From CADEDH01 sp965216205 (GTDB taxonomy: Bacteria; Actinomycetota; Acidimicrobiia; Acidimicrobiales; SZUA-35): a DNA stretch of 64,000 bases. Shown here one piece after another: positions 52,391 through 60,991 of the stretch; position 1 is the first letter of the stretch; every line of letters begins with the position of its first letter. The notes beneath the pieces were generated by a model that saw nothing but the letters and a program-made list of their open reading frames with translations, did not search any database and was not told where the DNA came from. Location of the stretch: assembly GCA_965216205.1 (NCBI GenBank), contig OZ244139.1, forward strand, positions 1,612,001 through 1,676,000, written 5' to 3'. Both the position numbers and the translations under genes were made by a program.

Positions 52391-53755
52391 TCAGACCGAT
52401 TCGAGCGCCACCGTGACGTTCTCGAGCGCTGACTTCGCATCGTCGAAGAACATCAGGGTCTTGTCGTCATAGAACAGCGCGTTGTCGATCCCGGCGAAGC
52501 CGGTCGAGAGGCTTCGCTTCACCACCACCACGGTTCCCGCTTCGTCGACATTGAGGATCGGCATGCCGTGGATCGCGCTTCCCGGGTCGCGGGCGGCGGG
52601 GTTGACGACGTCGTTGGCGCCGAGCACCAGCACCACGTCGGTGTGGGGAAAGTCGTTGTTGGCCTGCTCCAGGTCGATCATCAGCTCGTAGGGCACGTCG
52701 GCCTCGGCCAGGAGCACGTTCATGTGGCCCGGCATCCGTCCGGCGACCGGGTGGATCGCGTAGTGCACGTCGACCCCTCGTTCCCGCAGCTCGCTCGCCA
52801 GCCGGTCGGTGGCGTGCTGGGCCTGGGCCACGGCCAGTCCGTACCCGGGCACGATGATCACCGAGTCGGCGTAGCCGAGGGCGATGGCCACGTCGTCGGG
52901 GGTCGCCGACTTCACCCGGCGGTCCTCGTCGTCGTCGCCCGCAGCGACCGACCCTGCGGTGCCGAAGCCGGAGAACAGCACGCTCACCAGCGACCGGTTC
53001 ATCGCCTGGGTCATCAGCGCGGTGAGGATGAGCCCGGCCGAGCCGACGAGCGCCCCGCCGATGATCAGGGCATTGTTGCCGATCACGAAGCCCGTGGCCG
53101 CAGCCGCGACGCCGGAGAACGAGTTGAGCAGCGAGATCACGACGGGCATGTCGGCCCCGCCGATCGGAACGACAGCGAGCACGCCGAGCGCCAGTGCCAA
53201 GCCGCCGACGACCCAGAACGCCACCGGCTCATCGGACACGACCGCCCAGACCGCGAAGCCGACCAGCGCGGTACCCAGCGCCGTATTGACGATCTGCGCC
53301 CCCTCGAACACGAGCGGACGCCCGGGGAGCAGGGCCTGGAGCTTGCCGAACGCGATCAGGCTTCCGGTGAAGGTGATCGCACCCACCGCGATCGAGACCA
53401 CCATGGCGACGGCGGTGTCGGCGCTGAGGGCGCCACCGTCTGCGCTGCGCAGCTCCGAGGTCGCCACCAACGCCGACGCGAGACCGCCGAAACCATTGAA
53501 CACGGCCACCAACTGCGGCATGTCGGTCATCTGCACTCGAAGGGCGAGCACCGCCCCGACTGCGGCGCCGATCGCCAGGCCAGCGACCACCATGCGCCAG
53601 GCGACCACGTCGTTGTCGACCAGCGTCACGACGATCGCGATCAGCATCCCGGCGGCGGCCGTCGCGTTGCCGAGCCGGGCCGTTCGCGGCGAGGTCAGCC
53701 CCTTGAGACCGGCGATGAACGCGACCCCGGCGACCAGGTAGAGGAGCTCGGTCAT
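52391..53755 (-). CDS. pntB: Proton-translocating NAD(P) transhydrogenase, beta subunit
   Basis: 454-residue PntB. The first 260 residues are the membrane part (domain II) with eight or nine helices, e.g. LYLVAGVAFIAGLKGLTSPR and VAVFNGFGGLASALVA. The last 180 residues are the NADP(H)-binding domain III: VIIVPGYGLAVAQAQHATDR (NADP motif), YAIHPVAGRMPGHMNVLLAE and VLVLGANDVVNPAARDPGSA. It uses the proton gradient to make NADPH from NADH. The start overlaps the stop of the alpha-2 gene by four bases; the frame upstream to 53884 is inside that gene. Confidence 0.95.
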   Translation of the reverse strand: MTELLYLVAGVAFIAGLKGLTSPRTARLGNATAAAGMLIAIVVTLVDNDVVAWRMVVAGLAIGAAVGAVLALRVQMTDMPQLVAVFNGFGGLASALVATSELRSADGGALSADTAVAMVVSIAVGAITFTGSLIAFGKLQALLPGRPLVFEGAQIVNTALGTALVGFAVWAVVSDEPVAFWVVGGLALALGVLAVVPIGGADMPVVISLLNSFSGVAAAATGFVIGNNALIIGGALVGSAGLILTALMTQAMNRSLVSVLFSGFGTAGSVAAGDDDEDRRVKSATPDDVAIALGYADSVIIVPGYGLAVAQAQHATDRLASELRERGVDVHYAIHPVAGRMPGHMNVLLAEADVPYELMIDLEQANNDFPHTDVVLVLGANDVVNPAARDPGSAIHGMPILNVDEAGTVVVVKRSLSTGFAGIDNALFYDDKTLMFFDDAKSALENVTVALESV

Positions 53756-54069
53756 GACGACGCTCGACGATCGTCGTCGGATCGCCGTCGAGGTCTGCGG
53801 AACATGGCCAGCATCCGATCGGTCACGAGGAACCCGCCGACCACGTTGATCGTCGCTGCGACGATGGCGAAGAACCCCAGCCATTGGGCCAGACCACCGG
53901 CACCGGTGCCCGTCGCGATCAGGGCGCCGACGATGGCGATGCCCGAGATCGCGTTCGCTCCCGACATGAGCGGCGTGTGCAGCGTGGGGGGAACCTTGCT
54001 GATCAGCTCGAAGCCGACCACCGAGGCGAGAACGAACACGGTCACTCCAGCCACCAGCGCGTCCGTCAT
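53752..54069 (-). CDS. pntA2: NAD(P) transhydrogenase alpha subunit part 2 (membrane)
   Basis: 105-residue membrane subunit with three helices: VFVLASVVGFELISKVPPTL, the conserved HTPLMSGANAISGIAIVGAL and FFAIVAATINVVGGFLVTDR. This corresponds to the C-terminal membrane part of single-chain PntA; many actinobacteria and alphaproteobacteria encode it separately, as here. It is coupled by four-base overlaps to pntA1 upstream and pntB downstream. Confidence 0.94.
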   Translation of the reverse strand: MTDALVAGVTVFVLASVVGFELISKVPPTLHTPLMSGANAISGIAIVGALIATGTGAGGLAQWLGFFAIVAATINVVGGFLVTDRMLAMFRRPRRRSDDDRRASS

Positions 54070-55205
54070 GGCTCGCCGCCGGTGGGCTCGAGGTCCGCCG
54101 GTGCGGAGATCCTGGCTCGCACCAGGATCTCGTCGTCGCGGTCCGGGCGTAGGCCGTCCCCGTCGAGGAGCAGGCCCAGCAGCGCGTCGACGTTGCGGCT
54201 GTACATCCGACTGGCGTCGTAGGCCACGCAGCTCGCGAGGCCGGTCGGCCCGACGATCGTCACGCCGTGTGCCAGCACCTCGACGTCGGCCTTGGTCAGC
54301 TCGCAGTTGCCGCCCGTGCTGGCCGCCATGTCGACCACGATCGCCCCAGGGCGCATCGCTGCAACCATGTCCTCGGTGATCAGCGTCGGCGCAGCCTGCC
54401 GAGGTATCTGGGCGGTCGTGATCACCACATCGGCGCTTGCCACATGCGGGGCGAGCGCCTCCAACTGGGCGCGGCTCGTATCCTCCGCGAGCACCTGGGC
54501 GTACCCGGACTCCGAGGAGGTCGCCACCTGCGGCGCCTCGATGAACTTCGCGCCGAGGCTGCGGATCTGCTCCTCCACTTCGGGTCGCACGTCGTAGGCC
54601 GTCACCACCGCGCCGAGCCGACGAGCGGTGGCGATGGCCTGCAGGCCGGCCACCCCGGCACCAAGCACCAGGACCGACGCCGGCGGCACGGTACCGGCCG
54701 CGGTGGTGAGCATCGGGAACAGGCGCGGGCTGAGCTGGGCGCCGAGCAGCGCCGCCGAGTAGCCGGCCGCGGTGGCCTGTGACGACAGAGCATCCATCGT
54801 CTGGGCTCTCGTCGTTCGTGGAATCCGCTCGAACGCATACGCCTCGACACGACCGTTCATGGCGGCGACGATCGGGTCGTCATCGGCCGGCGCCTGGAGA
54901 CCGACCACGATCGACCCGGCTGCCAGGGCCTGAAGCTGTGAAACCGACGGGAAGCCGACGCTGACGACGATCATCTGGCTGGGAGGCCGACGGGTGCCGC
55001 CGGTTCCGCCGACCTCTGCCGATGCCGCGTCGAGGACGGTGCATCCGGCCTCCGAGTATGCGGCATCGGGATACCCGGCTCGCTCCCCGGCACCGCGCTC
55101 GACCGCGATGTCCAACCCGCGATCGACCAGCTTCGCGGCCTCCCGGGGTGCGAGCGCGACCCGCCGTTCGTTCGGGCCGTGCTCTCGGATGACGACCACC
55201 TGCAT
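54066..55205 (-). CDS. pntA1: NAD(P) transhydrogenase alpha subunit part 1 (NAD-binding)
   Basis: 379-residue soluble NAD(H)-binding domain I. Seen: ERRVALAPREAAKLVDRGLD, the RTTRAQTMDALSSQATAAGY loop, the Rossmann motif VLVLGAGVAGLQAIATARRL, YDVRPEVEEQIRSLGAKFIE and VVDMAASTGGNCE. It receives hydride from NADH and passes it to domain III of PntB. ATG 55205 is chosen because TAGGTT lies eight bases upstream; the longer frame to 55496 crosses the photolyase gene on the other strand. First gene of the pntA1-A2-B operon. Confidence 0.94.
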   Translation of the reverse strand: MQVVVIREHGPNERRVALAPREAAKLVDRGLDIAVERGAGERAGYPDAAYSEAGCTVLDAASAEVGGTGGTRRPPSQMIVVSVGFPSVSQLQALAAGSIVVGLQAPADDDPIVAAMNGRVEAYAFERIPRTTRAQTMDALSSQATAAGYSAALLGAQLSPRLFPMLTTAAGTVPPASVLVLGAGVAGLQAIATARRLGAVVTAYDVRPEVEEQIRSLGAKFIEAPQVATSSESGYAQVLAEDTSRAQLEALAPHVASADVVITTAQIPRQAAPTLITEDMVAAMRPGAIVVDMAASTGGNCELTKADVEVLAHGVTIVGPTGLASCVAYDASRMYSRNVDALLGLLLDGDGLRPDRDDEILVRARISAPADLEPTGGEP

Positions 55206-55213
55206 GCCCCGAG

Positions 55214-55219
55214 AACCTA
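55214..55219 (-). promoter_or_regulatory. -10 box of the pnt operon promoter
   Basis: TAGGTT on the minus strand followed by eight bases and ATG at 55205; leaderless or nearly so. Confidence 0.5.
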
Positions 55220-55327
55220 CCGCAGACCGGAGCTCTGGGCCGTGCCGGTGGTCGATGTCGTCGTGCTGTTTACGCTCGTCCGACGTGGGATACCACCGCC
55301 GAATCGAAGGATGACGAGGCAACCATC

Positions 55328-56734
55328 GTGGCGACGAAGCAGATCGAAGACGAGCGAATCCGTTGGCGTCGCGCCACGAACGGGGCCGCGACCGGCGATG
55401 CAGTCGTCTACTGGATGCAGCAGGCCCAGCGTGCCCGGACGAACCCCGCGCTGGAGTTCGCCATCCAGCAGGCCAACGAGCGGAACCTGCCCGCACGGGT
55501 GGTGTTCTGCGTCGTGGCGGACTACCCGGAGGCAGCCTCTCGACACTTCGACTTCATGTTCGAGGGTCTCGTCGAGGTGGAAGGCGATCTGGCCCGCCGA
55601 GGTATCCGCTTCGATGCGGTGGTCGGCCATCCGGCATCGGTGTTCGCCTCGATGGGCGACGAGATGGCGTTGCTGGTGCTCGACCGTGGGTACCTGCCGA
55701 TCCAGCGGTCGTGGCGAGACGATGTCGAAGGAGTGGTCGATTGCCCCGTCGCCGAGATCGAGACCGATGCCGTCGTTCCGGTCGACCTGGTATCGGATCG
55801 GGCCGAGGTCGCAGCGCGCACGATCCGCCCGAAGATCCTGTGCCACCTCGACCGGTTCGTCGTCGACCTCGCGACGACCCCGCTGAGCCGCCCGTCGGTC
55901 GCTGGGAATCGATCGGCTCGGGGACCGGTGGGATGCGTGCCCGACCACGAACGGCTCGATCTCGCCGATATCGGAGCTGCGATCGATCGACTGCCGATAG
56001 CAGCCGAACCTGGACCGGTGGACGGCTTGCGGGCTGGCACACGTGCAGCACATCGCGCCCTCGACGAGTTCATCGACTCGGTGCTCCCCGACTATCCGTC
56101 CCGTCGCAATCGTTACGACCGCGATGACAGCTCGTCGCGGCTTTCGCCGTATCTTCACTTCGGGCAGGTCTCACCGGTCGAGATCGCGCGTCGTGTCCGG
56201 GCGTCTGGCGCTCCGTCCGAAAGCATCGAAGCGTTCGTGGATGAGGTGGTGATCCGTCGTGAGCTCGCCTTCAACCACGCCGGTACCGCTGACCATGGTC
56301 GGTACGCCGGCCTCCCGGACTGGGCCAAGACCACGCTCGCCGATCACGCCGACGACGAGCGTGAAGTCGTGCTCACCGCGACCCAGTTGGAGGCAGGTGA
56401 AACCCCCGACGAGTTGTGGAACGCGATCATGGCCCAGATTCGAGAGCACGGATGGGTCCACAACCAGCTGCGGATGTACTGGGGAAAGCAGGTGGTGCGA
56501 TGGACCAACACCCCGGGCCACGCGTTCCGGACGCTGCTCGAGCTGAACAACCGCTACTTCCTCGACGGCCGCGACCCGAACTCCTACGCCAACGTTGCGT
56601 GGTGCTTCGGTCTGCACGACCAGGGCTTCGCGGAGCGGGACATCATCGGAAAGGTGCGCCCGTTCACCGACCAGGCGCTACGCCGCAAGGGCGACCTGGA
56701 TGGCTGGCTGGCGGAGCACCCCGCAGCGGGATGA
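55328..56734 (+). CDS. Class II CPD photolyase
   Basis: 468-residue DNA photolyase that uses light to reverse cyclobutane pyrimidine dimers. The N-terminal antenna domain has DAVVYWMQQAQRARTNPALE. The FAD domain ends in the class II block MYWGKQVVRWTNTPGHAFRT, LLELNNRYFLDGRDPNSYAN and WCFGLHDQGFAERDIIGKVR. SRLSPYLHFGQVSPVEIARR precedes it. GTG 55328 has GAGG about eight bases before it. A GTTT at 55268-55271 stands 15 bases before GGGATA, an imperfect match to a SigB/SigF-type promoter, as discussed for the 59-61 kb block. Divergent from the transhydrogenase operon. Confidence 0.92.
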   Translation: MATKQIEDERIRWRRATNGAATGDAVVYWMQQAQRARTNPALEFAIQQANERNLPARVVFCVVADYPEAASRHFDFMFEGLVEVEGDLARRGIRFDAVVGHPASVFASMGDEMALLVLDRGYLPIQRSWRDDVEGVVDCPVAEIETDAVVPVDLVSDRAEVAARTIRPKILCHLDRFVVDLATTPLSRPSVAGNRSARGPVGCVPDHERLDLADIGAAIDRLPIAAEPGPVDGLRAGTRAAHRALDEFIDSVLPDYPSRRNRYDRDDSSSRLSPYLHFGQVSPVEIARRVRASGAPSESIEAFVDEVVIRRELAFNHAGTADHGRYAGLPDWAKTTLADHADDEREVVLTATQLEAGETPDELWNAIMAQIREHGWVHNQLRMYWGKQVVRWTNTPGHAFRTLLELNNRYFLDGRDPNSYANVAWCFGLHDQGFAERDIIGKVRPFTDQALRRKGDLDGWLAEHPAAG

Positions 56735-56752
56735 GCGAACACCCCTCGCGTC

Positions 56753-56778
56753 GCCGGTCAACCCGGAGGGTTGCCGGC
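56753..56778. terminator. Hairpin between convergent genes
   Basis: GCCGGTCAACCC (56753-56764) pairs with GGGTTGCCGGC (56768-56778) around a GGA loop with one bulged base. It lies in the 67-base gap between the photolyase and acetolactate-synthase-like stops and could serve both. Confidence 0.6.
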
Positions 56779-56801
56779 ATCGGCTTCCTCGTTCGCGTCG
56801 C

Positions 56802-58418
56802 TCACAGCATCTCGTTGATCGAGTAGTCGATCTCGCAGTCGATCACCACGAGCCCACCCAGCCGGCGCGACTCGTCGAGCGCTGCTACCAGTCCGGCCGC
56901 CGTGTCGACGGTGCGACCTGTCCCGCCGAACGCCTCCGCCAACCTGGTCAGGTCCGGGTTGGTGAGCGTCACGCCGTGACGAGCTCGACCCTGCTCGTCC
57001 TGATGCCAGGCGATGAAGCCGTAGGCGTCGTCCCGAAGGACGAGGACCGTCAGGTCGACGCCGAGTCGTACCGCTGTCTCCAAGTCACCGACGTTCATCA
57101 TCAGACCGCCATCGCCCACGACGGCCAGTGCCCGTCGACCGAGCCTTGCGGCTTCGGTGGCAGTCGCCAAGCCGGCCCCCATCGTCGCAGTCGCGTTGTC
57201 CATGATGCACGAAAGCGGTTCGGGCGAGGGAAAGTGGCGGGCGAACCAGATCTTGAAAGCTCCGTTGTCGAGCGCCACGACGTCGCCAGGCTCGTGGGCC
57301 GCAGCCACGGTCCGCACGACGTCGAGTGGATCGAGGGCGGCCGACGGACCCTCCTCGGCATCCAAGCGGGCATTGATCTCAGCCCGGGCACGATCACTCC
57401 AATCACTGGCCACCCGCAGCGATGACGAGGCGAGCCGTTCGAGCGTGACAGCGATGTCGCCGACCACGTCCAGCTCCGGCTCGTACCCCGCTTCGCGGCG
57501 CGATGGCGCATCGTCTAGGTGAACGATGGGGAGCCGACGATCGGGCTGCCAGGCAAGCGGCGGATGTTCAACCGGCTGATAGCCGACGGTGATCACGAGA
57601 TCAGCTTCGTCGAGGGCGAGATGCGCATGATCGCGGCGGTGGATCCCGAGGCTCCTCAGCGAGCGCGAGTCGAGCTCCGAGATCGCGCCCTTCCCCATCT
57701 GGGTCGCGAGGACGCTCAGTCCGGAGACAGCCGCCAATCGCTGGAGCGCAGCTGCAGCTGCACGCTCCGTCGATCTCGAGCCGGCGAGGACGACCGGCCT
57801 GGCCGAGCGGTCGATACGAGCGAGGAGACCGTTTAAGGCGGCCGGGGCCGCCGTAGCGCTCGGCACGGCGAGCGGCTCAGCCTGGTAGGTCGGAGTCGTG
57901 ACCGGCGCGGCGGCGATGTCCTCGGGAAGCTCGACGAGCACTGCGCCCTGCGGCGCCGACATCGCTCTGCTCACTGCGTCCGATAGCAGGCTGCCGATCC
58001 GCTGGGGGTCGCGGGCGGTGAGCGCCGACCCGACGATCGGCCGGGCCGCTCCGACGACGTCGAGAACCTGGAAGGAGCCTTCGTCGTTGTCCCGCTGGGG
58101 TTTCTGGCCGGTCAGTGCCAGTACCGGCACCTGCAGCAGGTGCGCTTGGGCCAGCGACGTGAGCAGGTTGAGGGCACCTGGTCCGAGCGTCGCCAGGCAC
58201 ACTGCGAGCTCACCTGTCAGCCGAGCATGAGCGACGGCCATGAACCCTGCGTGCTGCTCGTGACGGCAGACGACGAGCGGAAGGTCCGCCCGTCGAATCG
58301 CCGAGACGAGGGGCAGATTCTCCTCGCCGGGAAGTGCGAAGATCGTCGATACGGCGTTCGCCCGGAGAACGGCGATCACCACGTCCGCTGCTGTGCGCTC
58401 GTCCGGCGACCGGTTCAT
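56802..58418 (-). CDS. Thiamine-diphosphate enzyme, acetolactate synthase-like
   Basis: 538-residue ThDP-dependent decarboxylase. The N-terminal domain has IFALPGEENLPLVSAIRRAD with the catalytic Glu, RHEQHAGFMAVAHARLTGEL and LGPGALNLLTSLAQAHL. The C-terminal cofactor domain has the GDG...N motif in VVGDGGLMMNVGDLETAVRL. It resembles catabolic AlsS-type enzymes and other pyruvate/oxalyl decarboxylases; no FAD-binding middle domain typical of IlvB is obvious, and no ilvN gene is adjacent. Thirteen bases downstream of the STAS gene, so likely in the same stress operon. Confidence 0.85.
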   Translation of the reverse strand: MNRSPDERTAADVVIAVLRANAVSTIFALPGEENLPLVSAIRRADLPLVVCRHEQHAGFMAVAHARLTGELAVCLATLGPGALNLLTSLAQAHLLQVPVLALTGQKPQRDNDEGSFQVLDVVGAARPIVGSALTARDPQRIGSLLSDAVSRAMSAPQGAVLVELPEDIAAAPVTTPTYQAEPLAVPSATAAPAALNGLLARIDRSARPVVLAGSRSTERAAAAALQRLAAVSGLSVLATQMGKGAISELDSRSLRSLGIHRRDHAHLALDEADLVITVGYQPVEHPPLAWQPDRRLPIVHLDDAPSRREAGYEPELDVVGDIAVTLERLASSSLRVASDWSDRARAEINARLDAEEGPSAALDPLDVVRTVAAAHEPGDVVALDNGAFKIWFARHFPSPEPLSCIMDNATATMGAGLATATEAARLGRRALAVVGDGGLMMNVGDLETAVRLGVDLTVLVLRDDAYGFIAWHQDEQGRARHGVTLTNPDLTRLAEAFGGTGRTVDTAAGLVAALDESRRLGGLVVIDCEIDYSINEML

Positions 58419-58431
58419 GACGGGAGGCAGG

Positions 58432-58737
58432 TCAGGAGAGACCGAAGTGGTCGAGCAGACCGGTTATCTCCAGCACCCGACGTATTGCGGGAGACGGGTG
58501 CCGCAGCTCGAAGCGCTGGCCGCGCTCGGCGACCGCGTCCCGAACTCGAAGGAGCTCGCTGATGCCAGATGAATCGATGAAGGTCAGTCCCGACGCGTCG
58601 ACCACCAGAGCGTCGCTCTCGCTCGGCGTGTCGAGCAGGCTCTCGCCGAACTCGGTGCAGTTGTCGGCGTCCACCTCACCGGTCACCATGGCGACGGTCT
58701 GCGAATCGGACGTGCTGGTCGATATGTTCACGTTCAC
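58432..58737 (-). CDS. STAS-domain anti-sigma factor antagonist
   Basis: 101-residue single STAS domain (SpoIIAA/RsbV type): VAMVTGEVDADNCTEFGESL, LVVDASGLTFIDSSGISELL and ELRHPSPAIRRVLEITGLLD. The serine in the DSSG loop (about residue 56) is the site phosphorylated by RsbW-like kinases; unphosphorylated protein would bind the kinase and free the sigma factor. It is transcribed after the RsbW-like gene and before the ThDP enzyme. Confidence 0.92.
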   Translation of the reverse strand: MNVNISTSTSDSQTVAMVTGEVDADNCTEFGESLLDTPSESDALVVDASGLTFIDSSGISELLRVRDAVAERGQRFELRHPSPAIRRVLEITGLLDHFGLS

Positions 58738-58879
58738 CTGCTTCGACGGCGCTGAACCGAGCCGCTGACGGCCGACGATTCCGGCCTGAGGCCGTAGCGT
58801 ATCCGACAGGTCTCCCGGCGCTCCGGCCGTCCGACATCGGAGGCGGAGCTCGGGTCATCTGGACCTCGGACCCGGCCGC
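58738..58879. other. Short intergenic stretch without recognised features
   Basis: 142 bases between the RsbW-like and STAS genes on the same strand. No clear promoter, hairpin or ORF was seen. Confidence 0.5.
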
Positions 58880-59308
58880 TCAGCGATCGGCGAACGGTCT
58901 GAGGAGAGCCGAGATCTCGAGCCAGCCGTCACCGTTCTGTGCGATCTCGACCCGATCCGCGATGGCGTCGACGATGGCGAGTCCCCGACCGCGGTGGGCG
59001 AAGCGACTCGACGGCCCCCACTCGTCGCGTGGTGGGAGGTCGGCGGCGTCACTCTGGCTGCCGACGGTGATCACCAGGTCATCACGACGCCGTTCGATCC
59101 GCACTCGATAAGCGAGGTCCGGCGACGCTTCGAGTGCGTTCGCAGCGAGCTCGTTCGTCACCAACATGGCCTTCTCGGTCCATGCCCGATCGAGACCTGC
59201 CGACTCGGCCGTGGCGGCGACGGCGGCGCGAACCTCGGCCAGCGAACTGGCTCGACCGGCGAAGCTCTCGTCGAGCATCCTGCCGGTCGGTCGATGGTCG
59301 CGCTCCAT
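58880..59308 (-). CDS. RsbW-like serine kinase / anti-sigma factor
   Basis: 142-residue HATPase_c_2 protein of the RsbW/SpoIIAB type: SLAEVRAAVAATAESAGLDR, LVTNELAANALEASPD (N box), DLVITVGSQSDAADLP in place of a standard G1 box, and FAHRGRGLAIVDAIADRVEI (G2). It would bind a stress sigma factor and phosphorylate STAS antagonists. The G1 box (GSQSDAAD rather than DxGxG) is modified, so kinase activity might be weak. A GTTT-N15-GGGTAC promoter of the SigB/SigF type stands directly upstream, which suggests autoregulation. Confidence 0.88.
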   Translation of the reverse strand: MERDHRPTGRMLDESFAGRASSLAEVRAAVAATAESAGLDRAWTEKAMLVTNELAANALEASPDLAYRVRIERRRDDLVITVGSQSDAADLPPRDEWGPSSRFAHRGRGLAIVDAIADRVEIAQNGDGWLEISALLRPFADR

Positions 59309-59319
59309 CGCGGTTGGGT

Positions 59320-59344
59320 GTACCCACCCCGCATCCAGTCAAAC
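59320..59344 (-). promoter_or_regulatory. SigB/SigF-type promoter for the RsbW-like gene
   Basis: On the minus strand GTTT (59341-59344), then exactly 15 bases, then GGGTAC (59320-59325), 11 bases before ATG 59308. This matches the general stress sigma pattern GTTT-N12-15-GGGWA, known for SigB of Bacillus and SigF/SigB of actinobacteria. Confidence 0.65.
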
Positions 59345-59392
59345 GTGACTCCGGTGCCTTCCCGCGACGTAGTGTGGCCCCGAGGAGGGAAT

Positions 59393-60514
59393 GTGAGCAG
59401 AACCACGACCGAGAGCATCGACTGGCATCGCCTGGTTCATCTGACCGCCACCGAGCCGATCTCCGAGGTCCTCGACCAGATACCCGAGCACGTCCTCCCG
59501 ATCGCCGGGGTCGAGGTGTGGCTCTGGGACCATCAGCGACGGGCGGTCGGAGCGATTCGATCGGGCACGATCACCGAGCGCAGCGACATCGGTGCGCTCC
59601 TCGCCGACGCCGACGAGACCCGGCCGCTTCGCCATCAGGGAGACGACCTCGGGCTGCTCACCGTGACGACCAGAGGCGCCGGAGCGACAGCCGAAGTGAT
59701 CGACACGCTCGGTCGGTTGCTCGCTGTCGCCGTTCAAGCCAAGCACGAGACCAGCGACACGATCGATGTGCGGCGCCAGCGCAGGCAGATGTCGCTCACG
59801 GCCGAGATGCAGTGGATGCTCCTCCCGCCGACCCAGTTCACCGCCCGTGGCGCCTCTGTCGCCGCTGCGGTCGAGCCGGCGTACGAGACCGGTGGTGACA
59901 TCTTCGACTACGCGCTGAACGGAGACCGGCTCTTCGTCGCTGTCCTCGACGCCAGGGGCCACGGCTTGCGGGCGTCGACCACCGCCTCGGTCGCCACGAG
60001 CGCGATGCGACGGTCGCGTCGCTCGGGTGCCGATCTCGCCACGATCGCGTCGGAGGTCGCAGCAAGTATCGGCGCCCTCGGCGATGACTTCGAGTTCGCC
60101 AGCGCGGTCATGGTCGAGCTCGACGTGACCACCTGGACCGGCACGTGGCTGTCGGCGGGGCATCTTCCGCCGATGATCGTCGGGGAGGGCATCCGCTCGC
60201 TGGAGCTCGAGCCGGCACTACCCCTCGGCCTCGTCGTGAACGGTGAGCAGAGCACACCAGCGGTCAGGTCGATAGCCCTCGGACCGGGGGAATCGCTGGT
60301 CCTGTACAGCGATGGAATCATCGAGAACGTCGCCATCGACGACGATCAGGTCATCGGCCAGCAACGGTTCCGTGAGGTGCTGCGGGCCAACCTGGCGCAG
60401 GGTGGCTCCGACCACCACATCGCCCGCAGCGTGGTGGAGGATCTCCTCGCGCTGACCGGTGCCGTGCTTCGGGACGATGCCACGTTGCTGATCGTTCGCC
60501 GGCCGCTGGAGTGA
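59393..60514 (+). CDS. PP2C-type SpoIIE-domain phosphatase
   Basis: 373-residue phosphatase of the RsbU/SpoIIE group. The N-terminal 150 residues (LVHLTATEPISEVLDQIPEH ...) are a GAF-like sensor; a linker helix leads to AEMQWMLLPPTQFT, the typical start of the phosphatase domain. Metal-binding acids are in EPAYETGGDIFDYALNGDRL and AVLDARGHGLRAS, with LSAGHLPPMI and LVLYSDGIIENV downstream and DDATLLIV at the end. It would dephosphorylate a STAS antagonist. GTG 59393 follows GGAGG. It faces the RsbW-like gene divergently and is followed by a second STAS gene. Confidence 0.92.
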   Translation: MSRTTTESIDWHRLVHLTATEPISEVLDQIPEHVLPIAGVEVWLWDHQRRAVGAIRSGTITERSDIGALLADADETRPLRHQGDDLGLLTVTTRGAGATAEVIDTLGRLLAVAVQAKHETSDTIDVRRQRRQMSLTAEMQWMLLPPTQFTARGASVAAAVEPAYETGGDIFDYALNGDRLFVAVLDARGHGLRASTTASVATSAMRRSRRSGADLATIASEVAASIGALGDDFEFASAVMVELDVTTWTGTWLSAGHLPPMIVGEGIRSLELEPALPLGLVVNGEQSTPAVRSIALGPGESLVLYSDGIIENVAIDDDQVIGQQRFREVLRANLAQGGSDHHIARSVVEDLLALTGAVLRDDATLLIVRRPLE

Positions 60515-60559
60515 ACACCACCTGCGTCGGCCACGACCGAGCGCGATCGCCGATGACGA

Positions 60560-60565
60560 TAGGCT
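60560..60565 (+). promoter_or_regulatory. -10 box upstream of the second STAS gene
   Basis: TAGGCT followed by eight bases and ATG at 60574; leaderless-type layout. Confidence 0.45.
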
Positions 60566-60573
60566 GCAGGTCG

Positions 60574-60951
60574 ATGCAGGAGCGGAGTGGAAGCGACGAG
60601 ACGGAGACCGACGAAGATCTCCCTACCCCTCGATCGTCACTGCGCATCGAGTGCTCGGGGGAAGGCGAGCGGGTCACGGTGCTGGTCGACGGTGACGTCG
60701 ACGCGAGGACCGCCCATCAGCTCGCAGCGGTCATCGACTCCCTCAGCGAGGACGTCAGGGTCATCGAGCTCGATCTCGCCGAGCTCGACTTCCTCGATTC
60801 CACCGGTCTGAGCGTCATGGCGATGGCGCTCCGTCGGCTCGAGCAGGTGGACGGCGCGCTCGAGCTGCTGAACGTCCCCGAGATGGTGAGCGAGCTGCTC
60901 CGCATCACCGACATGAGCAGGTTCGTGACGATCGCCAACCGGCGACCGTGA
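60574..60951 (+). CDS. STAS-domain anti-sigma factor antagonist
   Basis: 125-residue protein: an acidic N-terminus, then a STAS domain (about 25-125) with VTVLVDGDVDARTAHQLAAV, VIELDLAELDFLDSTGLSVM and GALELLNVPEMVSELLRIT. The site equivalent to the phospho-Ser reads DSTGL, so it is a likely substrate of the RsbW-like kinase and of the phosphatase encoded just upstream. ATG 60574 is preferred to GTG 60511 because of the TAGGCT box eight bases before it and because no conserved sequence lies between. Confidence 0.88.
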   Translation: MQERSGSDETETDEDLPTPRSSLRIECSGEGERVTVLVDGDVDARTAHQLAAVIDSLSEDVRVIELDLAELDFLDSTGLSVMAMALRRLEQVDGALELLNVPEMVSELLRITDMSRFVTIANRRP

Positions 60952-60991
60952 CTGCCCGAGGGCTGCGAGGAGGTCGCAGCGGAAACTGGTG

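Noticed and set aside
52568..54379. 603-codon plus-strand ORF opposite the transhydrogenase genes
   Set aside because: PntA1, PntA2 and PntB are unmistakable on the minus strand; the plus frame is His/Arg/Asp-rich and without domains.
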